From positions 1,607 through 37,209 of the forward strand of contig NZ_AOIB01000009.1 in the NCBI RefSeq assembly GCF_000337675.1: a stretch of 35,603 nucleotides of DNA. Reading direction: 5' to 3'. The notes beneath the pieces were generated by a model, which worked only from the letters and a program-made list of their open reading frames with translations, had not been told where the DNA came from and ran no database searches. A program made the position numbers and the translations under genes. Every line of letters starts with the position of its first letter. Within the stretch, counting starts at the first letter, position 1. This document shows, one piece after another, positions 7,720-15,733 of the stretch. The stretch comes from Natronococcus amylolyticus DSM 10524. Lineage in GTDB: Archaea; Halobacteriota; Halobacteria; Halobacteriales; Natrialbaceae.

Positions 7720-9603
7720 ATGAATGTCGTGCCGGATACGAGCGTGGTCATCGACGGCCGCGTCTCGGCGACGATCGAAGACGGGCAGTTCGAGGGAGCG
7801 ACGATTTCGGTGCCGGAAGCCGTCGTCGCGGAACTCGAGGCGCAGGCCAACGACGGGATCGACAGCGGCTGGGACGGCCTCTCGGAGCTCCAGCGGCTCG
7901 CCGACCTCGCCGACGAGGGCGCGATTTCGCTCGAGTACGTCGGCGACCGACCGAACGCCATCGAGCGCGGCCACGCCTCTGAGGGTGAGATCGACGCGCT
8001 GATCCGCGACCTCGCGGAGGAGCTGGGCGCCACGTTCCTGACGAGCGACATCGTCCAGGCCGAGGTCGCCCAGGCGAAGGGCCTCGAGGTCGAGCACGTC
8101 TCGCCGGAGGTCCGAGAGGTCGGCACGCTGACCGTCGAGGAGTTCTTCGACGACGGGACGATGAGCGTCCACCTGCGGGCCGGCGCCGTCCCGAAGGCCA
8201 AGCGGGGCGAGCTCGGCGAGATGCGCTACGAGGAGATCGCCGACGAACCGCTCGACGAGGAGACAATCGACGAGTACGCCCGCGAGATCGTCGACGGCGC
8301 CAAGGAGTCCCACGACGGCTTCATCGAGCTCTCGGAGCCGGGGATGAAGATCGTCCAGTTCCGGGATTACCGGATCTCCATCGGCCGACCCCCGTTCTCG
8401 GACGGCATCGAGATCACCGCCGTCCGCCCGATCGCCCAGACCGACATCGAGGACTACGAGAACGCCGACGAGCTCAAAGAGCGACTGCTCGAGCGCCAGC
8501 GGGGCGTCCTCATCTCGGGGGCGCCGGGCGCCGGGAAGTCGACGTTCGCGCAGGCGGTCGCCCGCTTCATCTCGAACAACGACTACGCGGTCAAGACGAT
8601 GGAGAAGCCTCGGGACCTGCAGGTCGGCCCCGAGATCACCCAGTACACCGAACTCGCAGGGGAGATGGAGAAGACGGCCGACGCCCTGCTGATGGTCCGG
8701 CCCGACTACACCATCTACGACGAGGTCCGCAAGACCGACGACTTCGAGGTCTTCGCGGACATGCGCCTGGCCGGTGTCGGCATGATCGGGGTCGTCCACG
8801 CGACCCGACCGATCGACGCGCTCCAGCGACTCGTCGGCCGCGTCGAACTCGGTATGATCCCCCAGGTCGTCGACACCGTCGTCTACATCGAGGCCGGGGA
8901 GGTCAACACCGTCTACGACGTCAGAACGGAGGTCAAGGTCCCCGCGGGGCTCACAGAGGAGGACCTCGCCCGGCCCGTCATCCAGGTCACCGACTTCGAG
9001 ACGGGCGAACCCGACTACGAGATCTACACGTTCAACCGCCAGGTCGTCACCGTCCCGCTCAACGACGACGAGGGCGGCCCCGGCAGCGAGTCGGGCGTCG
9101 ACCGCATCGCCAAACAGGAGATCGAACGCGAGATCCGCTCGGTCGCGCGAGGGTACGTCGACGTCGACCTCAAGAGCCAGGACAAGGCAGTCACTTACGT
9201 CGAAGAGGACGATATCTCGAGCGTGATCGGCAAAGGTGGCGGCCGAATCACTGACATCGAGAACCGGCTGGGAATCGATATCGACGTCCGAACCCACGAC
9301 GAGAACCCGAACTACGGAGCCGGAAGCGGCGGTAGCGGTGGTAGCGGTGGCGGAGCCGGCGGAAACACTGCCAGCTCCCAGCCCGGCGAGATGGTCACAC
9401 CCGAGATCACCTCGAGGCACATCGTCATCCCCGTCGACGGCAGCCACGGCGAGACCGTCGAGGTCCAGGCCGGCGGCGACTACCTCTTCACCGCGACGGT
9501 GAGTCGCGGCGGTGAGATCCAGGTCTCGCGAGGGAGCGCGATTGCCGACGACCTCGAGCAGGCGATCGATCAGAAGGACCCGATCACGGTCGTTCCCTCC
9601 TAA
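7720..9603 (+). CDS. PIN domain - PilT-type ATPase - KH domain protein
   Basis: This 627-residue protein has three recognisable domains. An N-terminal PIN nuclease-like domain begins at once (VVPDTSVVIDGR; acidic residues also near EGEIDALI and TSDIVQAE). The middle is a secretion-type RecA-fold ATPase with Walker A GAPGAGKST at 267-275 and a DYTIYDE strand at 329-335. A KH RNA-binding domain has VIGKGGGRI at 502-510. A Gly/Ser-rich linker (about 533-548) then leads to a small C-terminal domain of about 75 residues. The family is conserved across archaea; an RNA-processing or RNA-degrading ATPase role is inferred from its domains, and no substrate is known to me. Upstream in-frame codons are antisense to the M20 gene and are not used. 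Confidence 0.93.
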   Translation: MNVVPDTSVVIDGRVSATIEDGQFEGATISVPEAVVAELEAQANDGIDSGWDGLSELQRLADLADEGAISLEYVGDRPNAIERGHASEGEIDALIRDLAEELGATFLTSDIVQAEVAQAKGLEVEHVSPEVREVGTLTVEEFFDDGTMSVHLRAGAVPKAKRGELGEMRYEEIADEPLDEETIDEYAREIVDGAKESHDGFIELSEPGMKIVQFRDYRISIGRPPFSDGIEITAVRPIAQTDIEDYENADELKERLLERQRGVLISGAPGAGKSTFAQAVARFISNNDYAVKTMEKPRDLQVGPEITQYTELAGEMEKTADALLMVRPDYTIYDEVRKTDDFEVFADMRLAGVGMIGVVHATRPIDALQRLVGRVELGMIPQVVDTVVYIEAGEVNTVYDVRTEVKVPAGLTEEDLARPVIQVTDFETGEPDYEIYTFNRQVVTVPLNDDEGGPGSESGVDRIAKQEIEREIRSVARGYVDVDLKSQDKAVTYVEEDDISSVIGKGGGRITDIENRLGIDIDVRTHDENPNYGAGSGGSGGSGGGAGGNTASSQPGEMVTPEITSRHIVIPVDGSHGETVEVQAGGDYLFTATVSRGGEIQVSRGSAIADDLEQAIDQKDPITVVPS

Positions 9604-9920
9604 GACTCCGACCGCGAGCGAACGAAAGCGCGGCGCAACGCCCCCGAAAGGACGGACGGGCAACGCCCGTGAGTCAGCGAGCGAGTGGTCGAGACGGGCC
9701 CCCTCTTTCGATAGCTTGACCTTAACGATACGGACCGCTGTTCGCGAATCGAATTTGGCTTCGTCCAGTTATTTCGGCGATGTTGAGATGGATGAACGGC
9801 TTTTCCACTTCACAGTCGTGCTACGACCACTCATACAGAGGATACTAGCTGTATAACCGTAAAGCACTTATCAAAGACAAATGTCTGGGTAGTTGTAGAT
9901 CAATACCACGTGATTCAACT
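9604..9920. other. 317-base intergenic region before nadE
   Basis: The left 100 bases are GAGCGA-type purine-rich low-complexity sequence, with a small hairpin (ACGGGC/GCCCGT, 9656-9670). The right 200 bases are noticeably more AT-rich than the surroundings and hold AT-rich stretches such as TGTATAACC near 9850 and TTGTAGAT near 9893 that could serve as the nadE promoter. One frame ending at about 9856 reads as a protein-like 28-residue tail (FGDVEMDERLFHF...), possibly a gene remnant. No full gene is supported. Confidence 0.5.
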
Positions 9921-10817
9921 ATGGGTGCTAAAAGGAAAACGTTCGTCTACTCGGAGCTCGAGAACGGTGTCGGACCGTTCATTACTGATCGGGACGCCCT
10001 CGAGGCCGTTCGGGACCGGATCACCGACGACCTCCGCCGGACCGTCGCCGACGCCGGTGCGGACGGTATCGTCGTCGCAATGAGCGGTGGGATCGACTCG
10101 ACAGTGACTGCCGCGCTGGCCGTCGAGGCGCTGGGAAGCGACCGAGTGCTTGGGCTCGGCTTACCCTGTCACAAGAGCGACCGGACACAGGTCAACGAGG
10201 CCCGAACGATCGCCGACGGGCTCGGCATGGAGTTCCGCGAGATCCAGCTCCAGCCGCTGCTGGGAGCCTTCGAGGAGACGATCGGGGCCGAGTTCGAGTC
10301 GGCGTCTGCCGAGCGACCAAACGAGCGCAACCGCGCGGTCGGAAACGTGATCGCGCGACTGCGGATGTGCTGTGCGTACTACGCCGCGAACCGCGGCTCG
10401 CGGCTCGTCGTCGGAACAGCGAACCGCTCGGAGCTCCTGCTGGGCTACTTCACGAAGTACGGCGACGGTGCCGCGGACATGTATCCGATCGGGGATCTCT
10501 ACAAGACCGAAGTCTGGGCGCTCGCCAAGCGACTCGGCGTTCCGAGACGCATCATCAGCAAGACGCCGACCGCCGGCTTCTGGGCCACCCAGACCGACGC
10601 CGGCGAGCTCGGCGCACCGTACGACGTCATCGATCCCCTGCTCTACCGCCTCGTCGACGAGGACGAATCCCTCGAGGAGGCGGTCGACGCCCTCGGAATC
10701 GAACCCGACCTCGCTCGCGAGATCGTCTCGCTGTTCGCCGAAACGGCGCACAAGCGGACGACGCCGCACACACCGGAGATCGCGAACCGCGACGGGTTCG
10801 CGTCGGTCGATCCCTGA
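9921..10817 (+). CDS. nadE: NAD(+) synthase
   Basis: This 298-residue N-type ATP-pyrophosphatase converts nicotinic acid adenine dinucleotide to NAD in the last step of NAD synthesis. The P-loop SGGIDS is at residues 55-60. The family block GTANRSELLLGYFTKYGDGAAD and the downstream KTPTAGFW..QTDAGELG segment, which bind ATP and deamido-NAD, are complete. There is no N-terminal glutaminase (nitrilase) domain, so this is the short form that uses ammonia directly. The length fits the archaeal/bacterial short form. The gene is single, preceded by an AT-rich intergenic region, and converges with a membrane-protein gene whose stop lies 4 bases beyond its own. Confidence 0.96.
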   Translation: MGAKRKTFVYSELENGVGPFITDRDALEAVRDRITDDLRRTVADAGADGIVVAMSGGIDSTVTAALAVEALGSDRVLGLGLPCHKSDRTQVNEARTIADGLGMEFREIQLQPLLGAFEETIGAEFESASAERPNERNRAVGNVIARLRMCCAYYAANRGSRLVVGTANRSELLLGYFTKYGDGAADMYPIGDLYKTEVWALAKRLGVPRRIISKTPTAGFWATQTDAGELGAPYDVIDPLLYRLVDEDESLEEAVDALGIEPDLAREIVSLFAETAHKRTTPHTPEIANRDGFASVDP

Positions 10818-10821
10818 TCCG

Positions 10822-11223
10822 CTACTCGAGGTAGACGTCCGGGTTCCGCCACCAGAACAGCCCCCACGAGAGCATGAAACCGACGGCCATCGCGACGATG
10901 TCCTGGACGATCTGGGGCAGTCCGAGATCGACGATGGCGACCAGGACGATCGCCGAACCCAGCGCCGCGCCGGCAACGACGAACGCCAGGTCGCCGACGA
11001 TCCGCTCCTGTGATCGGTCCCAGTAGTGCTGGCGACTCTCGTCGTACCAGACGCCGACGTAGATCAACACCGGCGACATGAGCGTGATGACCGTGATCGA
11101 CTGGTACGCCTCCGGCAGCCCGGCCGGAAACAACACGAGCTGGTTGAGGATCTGTGCCAGGATCGACATGACGAACAGTCCGGCCAGCAGCCACCCCCAC
11201 CGCGGCAATCGCTCCTTGTCCAT
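10822..11223 (-). CDS. Four-helix membrane protein, unknown function
   Basis: The 133-residue protein has four predicted membrane helices (about residues 10-30, 42-60, 78-100 and 105-125). A charged cytoplasmic loop between helices 2 and 3 contains WYDESRQHYWDRSQE, and the protein ends WWRNPDVYLE. No known catalytic motif is visible. The ATG at 11223 is supported by an AT-rich box (AAAAATAATCC on the plus strand, 11246-11254) about 27 bases upstream. It converges with nadE, and the two stops are nearly adjacent. The pattern is that of a conserved haloarchaeal membrane protein without an assigned role. Confidence 0.8.
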   Translation of the reverse strand: MDKERLPRWGWLLAGLFVMSILAQILNQLVLFPAGLPEAYQSITVITLMSPVLIYVGVWYDESRQHYWDRSQERIVGDLAFVVAGAALGSAIVLVAIVDLGLPQIVQDIVAMAVGFMLSWGLFWWRNPDVYLE

Positions 11224-11268
11224 ACACGGAGGCGATCACCACTGAAAAATAATCCTGCCGTTTCCGGT

Positions 11269-11562
11269 CTATTCCGCGCAGCAGGCGTCCTTCTTCGGGG
11301 ATTCCTCGACGCCGCTGCCGTCGGCCGCGACGGGTTCCTCGAGGCGGTAGAGGCTCTGTCTGGCGTCCGCAAAGTAGATATCCTCGTCAACGATGCCAAT
11401 ATCCTCGAGGCGTTCGAGGGCGTAGCGGACGGTCCGAGCCGAGAGCATTGATTCCTCGACGATCTGTTTCTGCGTGAGCGGACCGTCGTACTCGAGAACC
11501 TTGAAAACGAGCTTCGCGCTCGGTGGCAGATCCTCGAGGTCCTCGCCGTCAGTCGCGGTCAT
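11269..11562 (-). CDS. Small winged-helix (MarR-like) transcriptional regulator
   Basis: This 97-residue protein is almost entirely one winged helix-turn-helix domain. It contains SAKLVFKVLEYDGPLTQKQI, a recognition-helix region LSARTVRYALERLEDIG, then a wing IVDEDIYFADARQSLYRL. The C-terminus ends DACCAE, with two adjacent cysteines that could respond to metal or redox state; that is an inference. The ATG at 11562 is chosen because a strong TTTTATAC box lies 27-30 bases upstream. An in-frame start farther up would include that promoter box. It is separated by about 215 bases from the export module and could regulate elsewhere. Confidence 0.88.
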   Translation of the reverse strand: MTATDGEDLEDLPPSAKLVFKVLEYDGPLTQKQIVEESMLSARTVRYALERLEDIGIVDEDIYFADARQSLYRLEEPVAADGSGVEESPKKDACCAE

Positions 11563-11586
11563 ATTACGTTTCGAAAGCTCCCAGTA

Positions 11587-11594
11587 GTATAAAA
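11587..11594 (-). promoter_or_regulatory. TATA box of the winged-helix regulator
   Basis: The minus-strand TTTTATAC is centred about 28 bases from the ATG at 11562. It is a near-ideal archaeal TATA box and decides the start codon in favour of a leaderless transcript. Confidence 0.7.
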
Positions 11595-11777
11595 GTTGAG
11601 CCTTACAGGGACGGAGTTCGACATAATATATCGCCCACACGGGGCGAGTAAAATGGTGCTATGGGTTCTATGCCGCAAAATCTCGACTATTTGACCGATC
11701 AGTCAGTCTGACCCGGGGACTCCTCAAAAACGGTCGTCGGGAACGGGGATCCGGCCACGACTCGGTCGATGGGCAGA

Positions 11778-12917
11778 TCAAATCCGTTCCCAGGCGTCGT
11801 CGTCGTCGGGATCCGGAAGTTCGCCGACCGACTCCTCGGCGGGAATCGCGGATCCGTCGCTCGTCTCTGCGGCCGTATTGCCGAGTTCGAGCTCCGGCCA
11901 GGCGGTTCGCTCCCATTTGCCGCGTTCGGAATGGTAGTAGACGACGTTATCGTTGACGACCGCGAACAGTCCGCGTTGTCGGTCGTGGACGACGCGTGCG
12001 TTCGTATCGATAGCGACGTCGACGACGTCCTCGAGGGTATCGAGCTCGACGTGGTAGTCGCCGACCCACATTGGGATCGATCCCGCCGAGATCCACTCCG
12101 CGTAGCGGCGTTCGTGAACGGACCGGCGAGCCGAATCGGCGTCGACTGGCCGTCGTGTGTGAACGACTCCTGCTCCGGCGAGCGCAAGCAGCCCGAGCGC
12201 CGCCAGTCCGGCGACGGCCGCCGCGTTCGGCGACTCCCCGACCTCGACCTGCGCCGTCTCGCTGTGATCGGTCGACTCCGCCAGCTCCGACTCCTCGAGC
12301 CAGTAGGCGTCCTCGGTCAGCTCGAGCGTGCTCGACAGCGTCTGCTCGTTGGCGTGGGTCCCCGTATCGTAGATGGTGACGACTTCGAGCACCGTTCGGA
12401 CGGTTCCGACGTCGTCGAACTCCGCCTCGACGTCGGCTCGTTCGGCCGCGAGCGCGTCGACGTCGATCATCGTCTCCGACCGTGCGACGTCGTCCTCGAT
12501 AGTTGCGGCGGTCCGCTCCTCCCGTACCGTCTCCTCCCAGAAGACCGCCTCCTCGTGTTCGGCCTCGTGGCGGACGTGAACCTCGTGGACGACCTCGGCG
12601 TCGTCGCTCGGAACCGACGTCTCCGTAGTGAGGGTTAGCTCCGGCGCCTCGGGCAGCGTGTAGACGGGGTTGTCCTCGAGTTCCGTACCGGCCTCCCAGG
12701 GGCCGTCCTCGACGATCGTCGCGCTCGTCGTCACCTCGGTTGCAACGGTCTCCTGATCGACCTCCTCGGTCGTCGTCGACGTCCCCGGTGTCGCTGCAAC
12801 CCAGCCGGCGCCGACGAGTGCGAGCACCCCCACGAGCGCGAGAGCGATCGCGAGGGATCGACCGTGGTCCGCGATCACCAGATCCAGACGTGGGTTATCG
12901 ATCACGCTCTCCTCCAC
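11778..12917 (-). CDS. DUF5305-type membrane protein of the export module
   Basis: This is a 379-residue protein starting at a GTG. It has a membrane helix at about residues 20-42, then an extracytoplasmic Thr/Glu-rich domain of about 190 residues that carries paired strands (ETSVPSDDAEVVHEVHVRHEAEHEE, interrupted by acidic loops). A second membrane helix lies at about 237-257. The cytoplasmic tail contains a Trp/Tyr-rich segment (MWVGDYHVELDTLEDVVDVAI) and an acidic end. The architecture matches the DUF5305 family, whose genes in archaea commonly sit beside signal peptidase I; this association is from memory. Here it lies 130 bases downstream of the signal peptidase gene in the same direction. 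A role in assembling or anchoring exported proteins is inferred only. Confidence 0.82.
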   Translation of the reverse strand: MEESVIDNPRLDLVIADHGRSLAIALALVGVLALVGAGWVAATPGTSTTTEEVDQETVATEVTTSATIVEDGPWEAGTELEDNPVYTLPEAPELTLTTETSVPSDDAEVVHEVHVRHEAEHEEAVFWEETVREERTAATIEDDVARSETMIDVDALAAERADVEAEFDDVGTVRTVLEVVTIYDTGTHANEQTLSSTLELTEDAYWLEESELAESTDHSETAQVEVGESPNAAAVAGLAALGLLALAGAGVVHTRRPVDADSARRSVHERRYAEWISAGSIPMWVGDYHVELDTLEDVVDVAIDTNARVVHDRQRGLFAVVNDNVVYYHSERGKWERTAWPELELGNTAAETSDGSAIPAEESVGELPDPDDDDAWERI

Positions 12918-13047
12918 CCAGCATTCTCTCCCGGTGTTCGCCCCGTATCCGAGCCCGAGTGTCCCTCGAGCGAACAGGTCGTTCGGGAGAACTGTTCATA
13001 CACATGGCAAGAGTCCCGATCGTGATAACGGTAGCGGCCCCGACTAC

Positions 13048-14205
13048 CTACCGCCACCGACGTAGTCGACGCCGAAGCCGCGTCGAGAGCGGGACGTGAT
13101 CACCGGGGCTTCGGATCCGGAAGTCGCCCCGCCCGAACAGAAGTATGACGGTTCCGACGACGGCGCTGACGAGCACAAGATCGACGGCGGCGATCGCGGC
13201 GAGGGGATGGATTCCGTGCAACCAGACGAGCAGCGAAGGGGGAAGGACGGTCAGATAGCGGTACTCTCCGACGTGGCTGGTGTACTCGCCGGTCTCCTGG
13301 GGCGCCGATACCGACAGCGTCGTTGCGCTCTCCGAGCGGGGACCGAGTGTCTGCGATCCGGGCTCGGCCTCGAGCCCCCCGCCGGTTTCGTGGACGACGA
13401 CCACCGGGGCGTAGCCAGCGTTTTCGACCTCTCGAGTCAGTTCGCCCGTCTCGCCCGGAGCCAGTATTTGGGGATCGTCGGTCGGTGACTCCGTGACGGC
13501 GACCTCGTACTCGTAGGTGCCGGCGGGAGCTACCATCGCCGCGGTCGCCAGCGCGACGATCACGAACACCACGAGCGCGACGGTCCCCCAGAACGCGTAG
13601 ACGTTCTCCCGGGAGGTCGACCGCGCCGTCTCGCGTCGCGTAACACCCACTCGATCGAGGAGGAGTCCCACGCCGAACAGCGCAACGCCGAGTCCAACCA
13701 GCGCCGAACCCATTCCGTGGCTGTCGGCCGGCGAGACGCCGATAACCGACGCGGCCGTCCCGTATGCCGACTCGAGGGCGCCCTGAACGCCCATTATCGC
13801 CGTTCCAAGATAGGGGATCGTCACGACCTCGCCGCCCGGCTGCCAGGCGACGGCGACGATCTGGTCGTCGCTCACCGGCGGCTCGTCGCCGCCCTGATCG
13901 GTAAAGGGATTGGCGTCGCCCGCCGTCACGTACCCCTCGGGCGTCTCCTCGACGATTCGGTGGGTCGTCAGTTCGCCGCCGTGGAGCTCTTCGGCGTCGA
14001 AGACGACGACGTCGCCCTCGCTAGGCGAGCCGGTGACGGCGTCCGGTATGGCGACGAACCCATCGCCGGCGTCCATCGTCGGCTCCATGCTCCCCGTCGC
14101 GACGTAGCCCAGCAGGATCGGCTGGCCGAGAAGCTGGCCGACGACGAGCAAGGTGACGGCGAGAACGAGGGCTCCAGCCGTAACGCGGGCAGCAACGGAT
14201 CGCAT
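13048..14205 (-). CDS. Archaeal S26B signal peptidase I with extra C-terminal external domain
   Basis: This is a 385-residue protein. An N-terminal membrane helix (about 8-32) is followed by the catalytic domain with the GSMEPTM box (nucleophile Ser39), TTHRIV (His82, replacing the bacterial Lys) and TAGDANPFTD (Asp97 and Asp103). This is the Ser-His-Asp arrangement of ER/archaeal-type enzymes. It would cut signal peptides at the outer face of the membrane. Residues beyond about 165 form an addition not needed for catalysis: two membrane helices, an external beta-rich domain of about 100 residues (TYEYEVAVTES... to GEYRYLTVLP), another membrane helix and a basic tail. It lies between DUF5305 and the exported protein gene, so it is probably a dedicated processing enzyme rather than the housekeeping one. 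Confidence 0.9.
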   Translation of the reverse strand: MRSVAARVTAGALVLAVTLLVVGQLLGQPILLGYVATGSMEPTMDAGDGFVAIPDAVTGSPSEGDVVVFDAEELHGGELTTHRIVEETPEGYVTAGDANPFTDQGGDEPPVSDDQIVAVAWQPGGEVVTIPYLGTAIMGVQGALESAYGTAASVIGVSPADSHGMGSALVGLGVALFGVGLLLDRVGVTRRETARSTSRENVYAFWGTVALVVFVIVALATAAMVAPAGTYEYEVAVTESPTDDPQILAPGETGELTREVENAGYAPVVVVHETGGGLEAEPGSQTLGPRSESATTLSVSAPQETGEYTSHVGEYRYLTVLPPSLLVWLHGIHPLAAIAAVDLVLVSAVVGTVILLFGRGDFRIRSPGDHVPLSTRLRRRLRRWR

Positions 14206-14308
14206 TCTTATTTATTCCACACCATATCTGTTCTATTGAAATCCTGTCTCGTAACCTGAAACTGGAGCCAGCTCTCCGCTCGGCAGGAGTCGGGATCGTA
14301 GCGTACGA

Positions 14309-14326
14309 TGACGGCTATCGCCGTCA
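14309..14326. repeat. Small hairpin between signal peptidase and exported-protein gene
   Basis: TGACGGC (14309-14315) pairs perfectly with 14320-14326 around a TATC loop. It lies downstream of the DUF1102-like gene and upstream of the signal peptidase gene. It could attenuate or end transcription between them, but there is no clear T-tract, so its role is open. Confidence 0.3.
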
Positions 14327-14384
14327 GCTCTCACCGGTTGGGCCGGGAGTTGGAGCGTCCACCGATCAGTGATACTTACGTTCG

Positions 14385-14903
14385 TTAGTCAGAACTATCA
14401 TCTGTAGCGGTGATAATGATTTCCTCGGGAATATCGCTCTCGTCGTTCTCCCGGAGATCGAAAACGACGTCGAGGGAAATCTCGTCCCCCCCATCTGATC
14501 CTGTGACCTCGAAGGGTTCGTCTCCCTCAAAGTACATCGCTTCCCCATCCACGTCGAGAAGATCCTGGCCTTCATTTTCGTCTTCATCTTCGATATCAAT
14601 CGAGTACGTGACGTCGTCCTCGTCTCCATTATATCCAATCGCGAGCGCGTCGTTGAACCTCGTCGTTGCGTCCTCATTGAGGTTATCGAGATCGAATTCG
14701 ATGACGTCGTTGTCGTCTTCGTCTCCACTCAGGGTCTCGCTCTCGATGCGCAGCTCTAGAAGTGCAGCACCGTCGCCGTCCGTTTCGATGTTTACGTCTC
14801 GGCCCGCCTCGACAGTACTGAACGCACCGGTGCCGAGTGCTGCGCCGCCGCCGGCAACGATCGTTCCGAGTCCGATGAGCGTGTTTCGTCGGTTGAGTTT
14901 CAT
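14385..14903 (-). CDS. Exported DUF1102/TasA-like (SipW-cognate-type) protein
   Basis: This is a 172-residue protein. A short basic N-terminus (MKLNRRNT) precedes a hydrophobic helix ending in a Gly/Ala stretch (GGGAALGTGAFS). The motif FSTVEAGRDVNIETDGD follows, then a highly acidic beta-rich body with repeated DEDD/DDND stretches. This layout fits the haloarchaeal DUF1102 group, and the wider camelysin/TasA class whose substrates are cut by a dedicated signal peptidase of SipW type. The gene beside it encodes just such a peptidase. The start at 14903 gives a canonical signal sequence; the longer frame upstream lacks one. The region around 14990 is AT-rich and probably holds the promoter, leaving a 5' leader of about 60-80 bases. 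Confidence 0.85.
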   Translation of the reverse strand: MKLNRRNTLIGLGTIVAGGGAALGTGAFSTVEAGRDVNIETDGDGAALLELRIESETLSGDEDDNDVIEFDLDNLNEDATTRFNDALAIGYNGDEDDVTYSIDIEDEDENEGQDLLDVDGEAMYFEGDEPFEVTGSDGGDEISLDVVFDLRENDESDIPEEIIITATDDSSD

Positions 14904-15016
14904 GGTAGAATTTTCCTGGCCGACCGGCGACCGTGATCCCGAGCGAGGTCGCGGACGGTTCCTGTCTCGAGCTATACGGCCCACACACTTTGTATTTATT
15001 ACCCTGAAAGTCAATT

Positions 15017-15033
15017 TAGATAGTTATTATCTA
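15017..15033. promoter_or_regulatory. Inverted repeat in the divergent intergenic region
   Basis: TAGATA (15017-15022) is repeated inverted at 15028-15033 with five bases between. The octamer TTATCTAT occurs here (15027-15034) and again at 15123-15130, just before the HTH gene. The 262-base region separates the exported-protein gene from the divergent HTH operon. It is the AT-richest stretch nearby, so this is a plausible operator plus promoter region. Confidence 0.35.
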
Positions 15034-15165
15034 TTCAGGCCCTCCCAGAAGCGGACCACAACGGTCATCATACCGTTTCAGCTCCGGAACGAACCGTGAA
15101 ACGAACGCGTTGGCCAGTAGGCTTATCTATCGGTAGTCGGTACTGTGCGCTGTACTGACGTTCTA

Positions 15166-15732
15166 ATGGCGACGAACAGGGCCGCCGGCGAGGCGCAGAC
15201 GGATCTCGACGAGCCGACGCCGGACCGCGGCGAAATCTTCGGGTTGCTCTCGAACCAGCGCCGGCGGTACGCGATCCACTACTGCAAGCGCGAGGACGGA
15301 CCGGTCGAGCTCGGCGACCTCGCCGAACACGTCGCCGCCTGGGAACTCGAGAAAGAGATCGCGGAGCTGACCGCGGCCGAGCGAAAGCGCGTCTACACCT
15401 CCCTCCAGCAGAGCCACCTGCCGACCCTCGAGCGGGCCGGGATGGTCGTCTTCGACGACCGGACGATCGAACTCACCGAGGAGGCCGCCGAACTCGACGT
15501 CTACCTCGATATCGTTCCCGGCGACAGCGTCCCGTGGGGTGTCTACTATCTCGGACTGTCCGTGATCGCGTCGATCGTAATGGGTGGCCTGTGGCTCGAG
15601 GTCGTTCCGACCGGGACGATTCCGGCGCTCGGCTGGACGACCCTCGTGGTCGGGCTGTTCGCGGCGTCGTCGATCGTCCACGTCGTTCAGAACCGGCGGA
15701 TGCGGCTGGGAGAGGTAGAACGCCCACCGTAA
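15166..15732 (+). CDS. Membrane-anchored HTH protein (DUF7344-like)
   Basis: This is a 188-residue protein. Residues 20-100 form a winged-helix-type domain of the haloarchaeal DUF7344 kind: GEIFGLLSNQRRRYAIHYCKRE, then LGDLAEHVAAWE, with the recognition region around ERKRVYTSLQQSHLPTLERAG and a wing at MVVFDDRTIELT. Two C-terminal membrane helices (about 128-150 and 155-175) tether it to the membrane. It should bind DNA near the membrane and may respond to envelope or export state; this last step is inference. The start is the ATG at 15166; a GTG at 15145 would add seven residues. It is followed after one base by the large exported protein, so the two form an operon. It is divergent from the DUF1102-like gene. 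Confidence 0.85.
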   Translation: MATNRAAGEAQTDLDEPTPDRGEIFGLLSNQRRRYAIHYCKREDGPVELGDLAEHVAAWELEKEIAELTAAERKRVYTSLQQSHLPTLERAGMVVFDDRTIELTEEAAELDVYLDIVPGDSVPWGVYYLGLSVIASIVMGGLWLEVVPTGTIPALGWTTLVVGLFAASSIVHVVQNRRMRLGEVERPP

Positions 15733-15733
15733 C

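Noticed and set aside
7609..9663. A long minus-strand extension of the M20 gene reaching 9663 (1044 codons in total)
   Set aside because: The added part is exactly antisense to the PIN-ATPase-KH gene and is Asp/Val/Leu-rich shadow text. The M20 family N-terminus begins at 7608.
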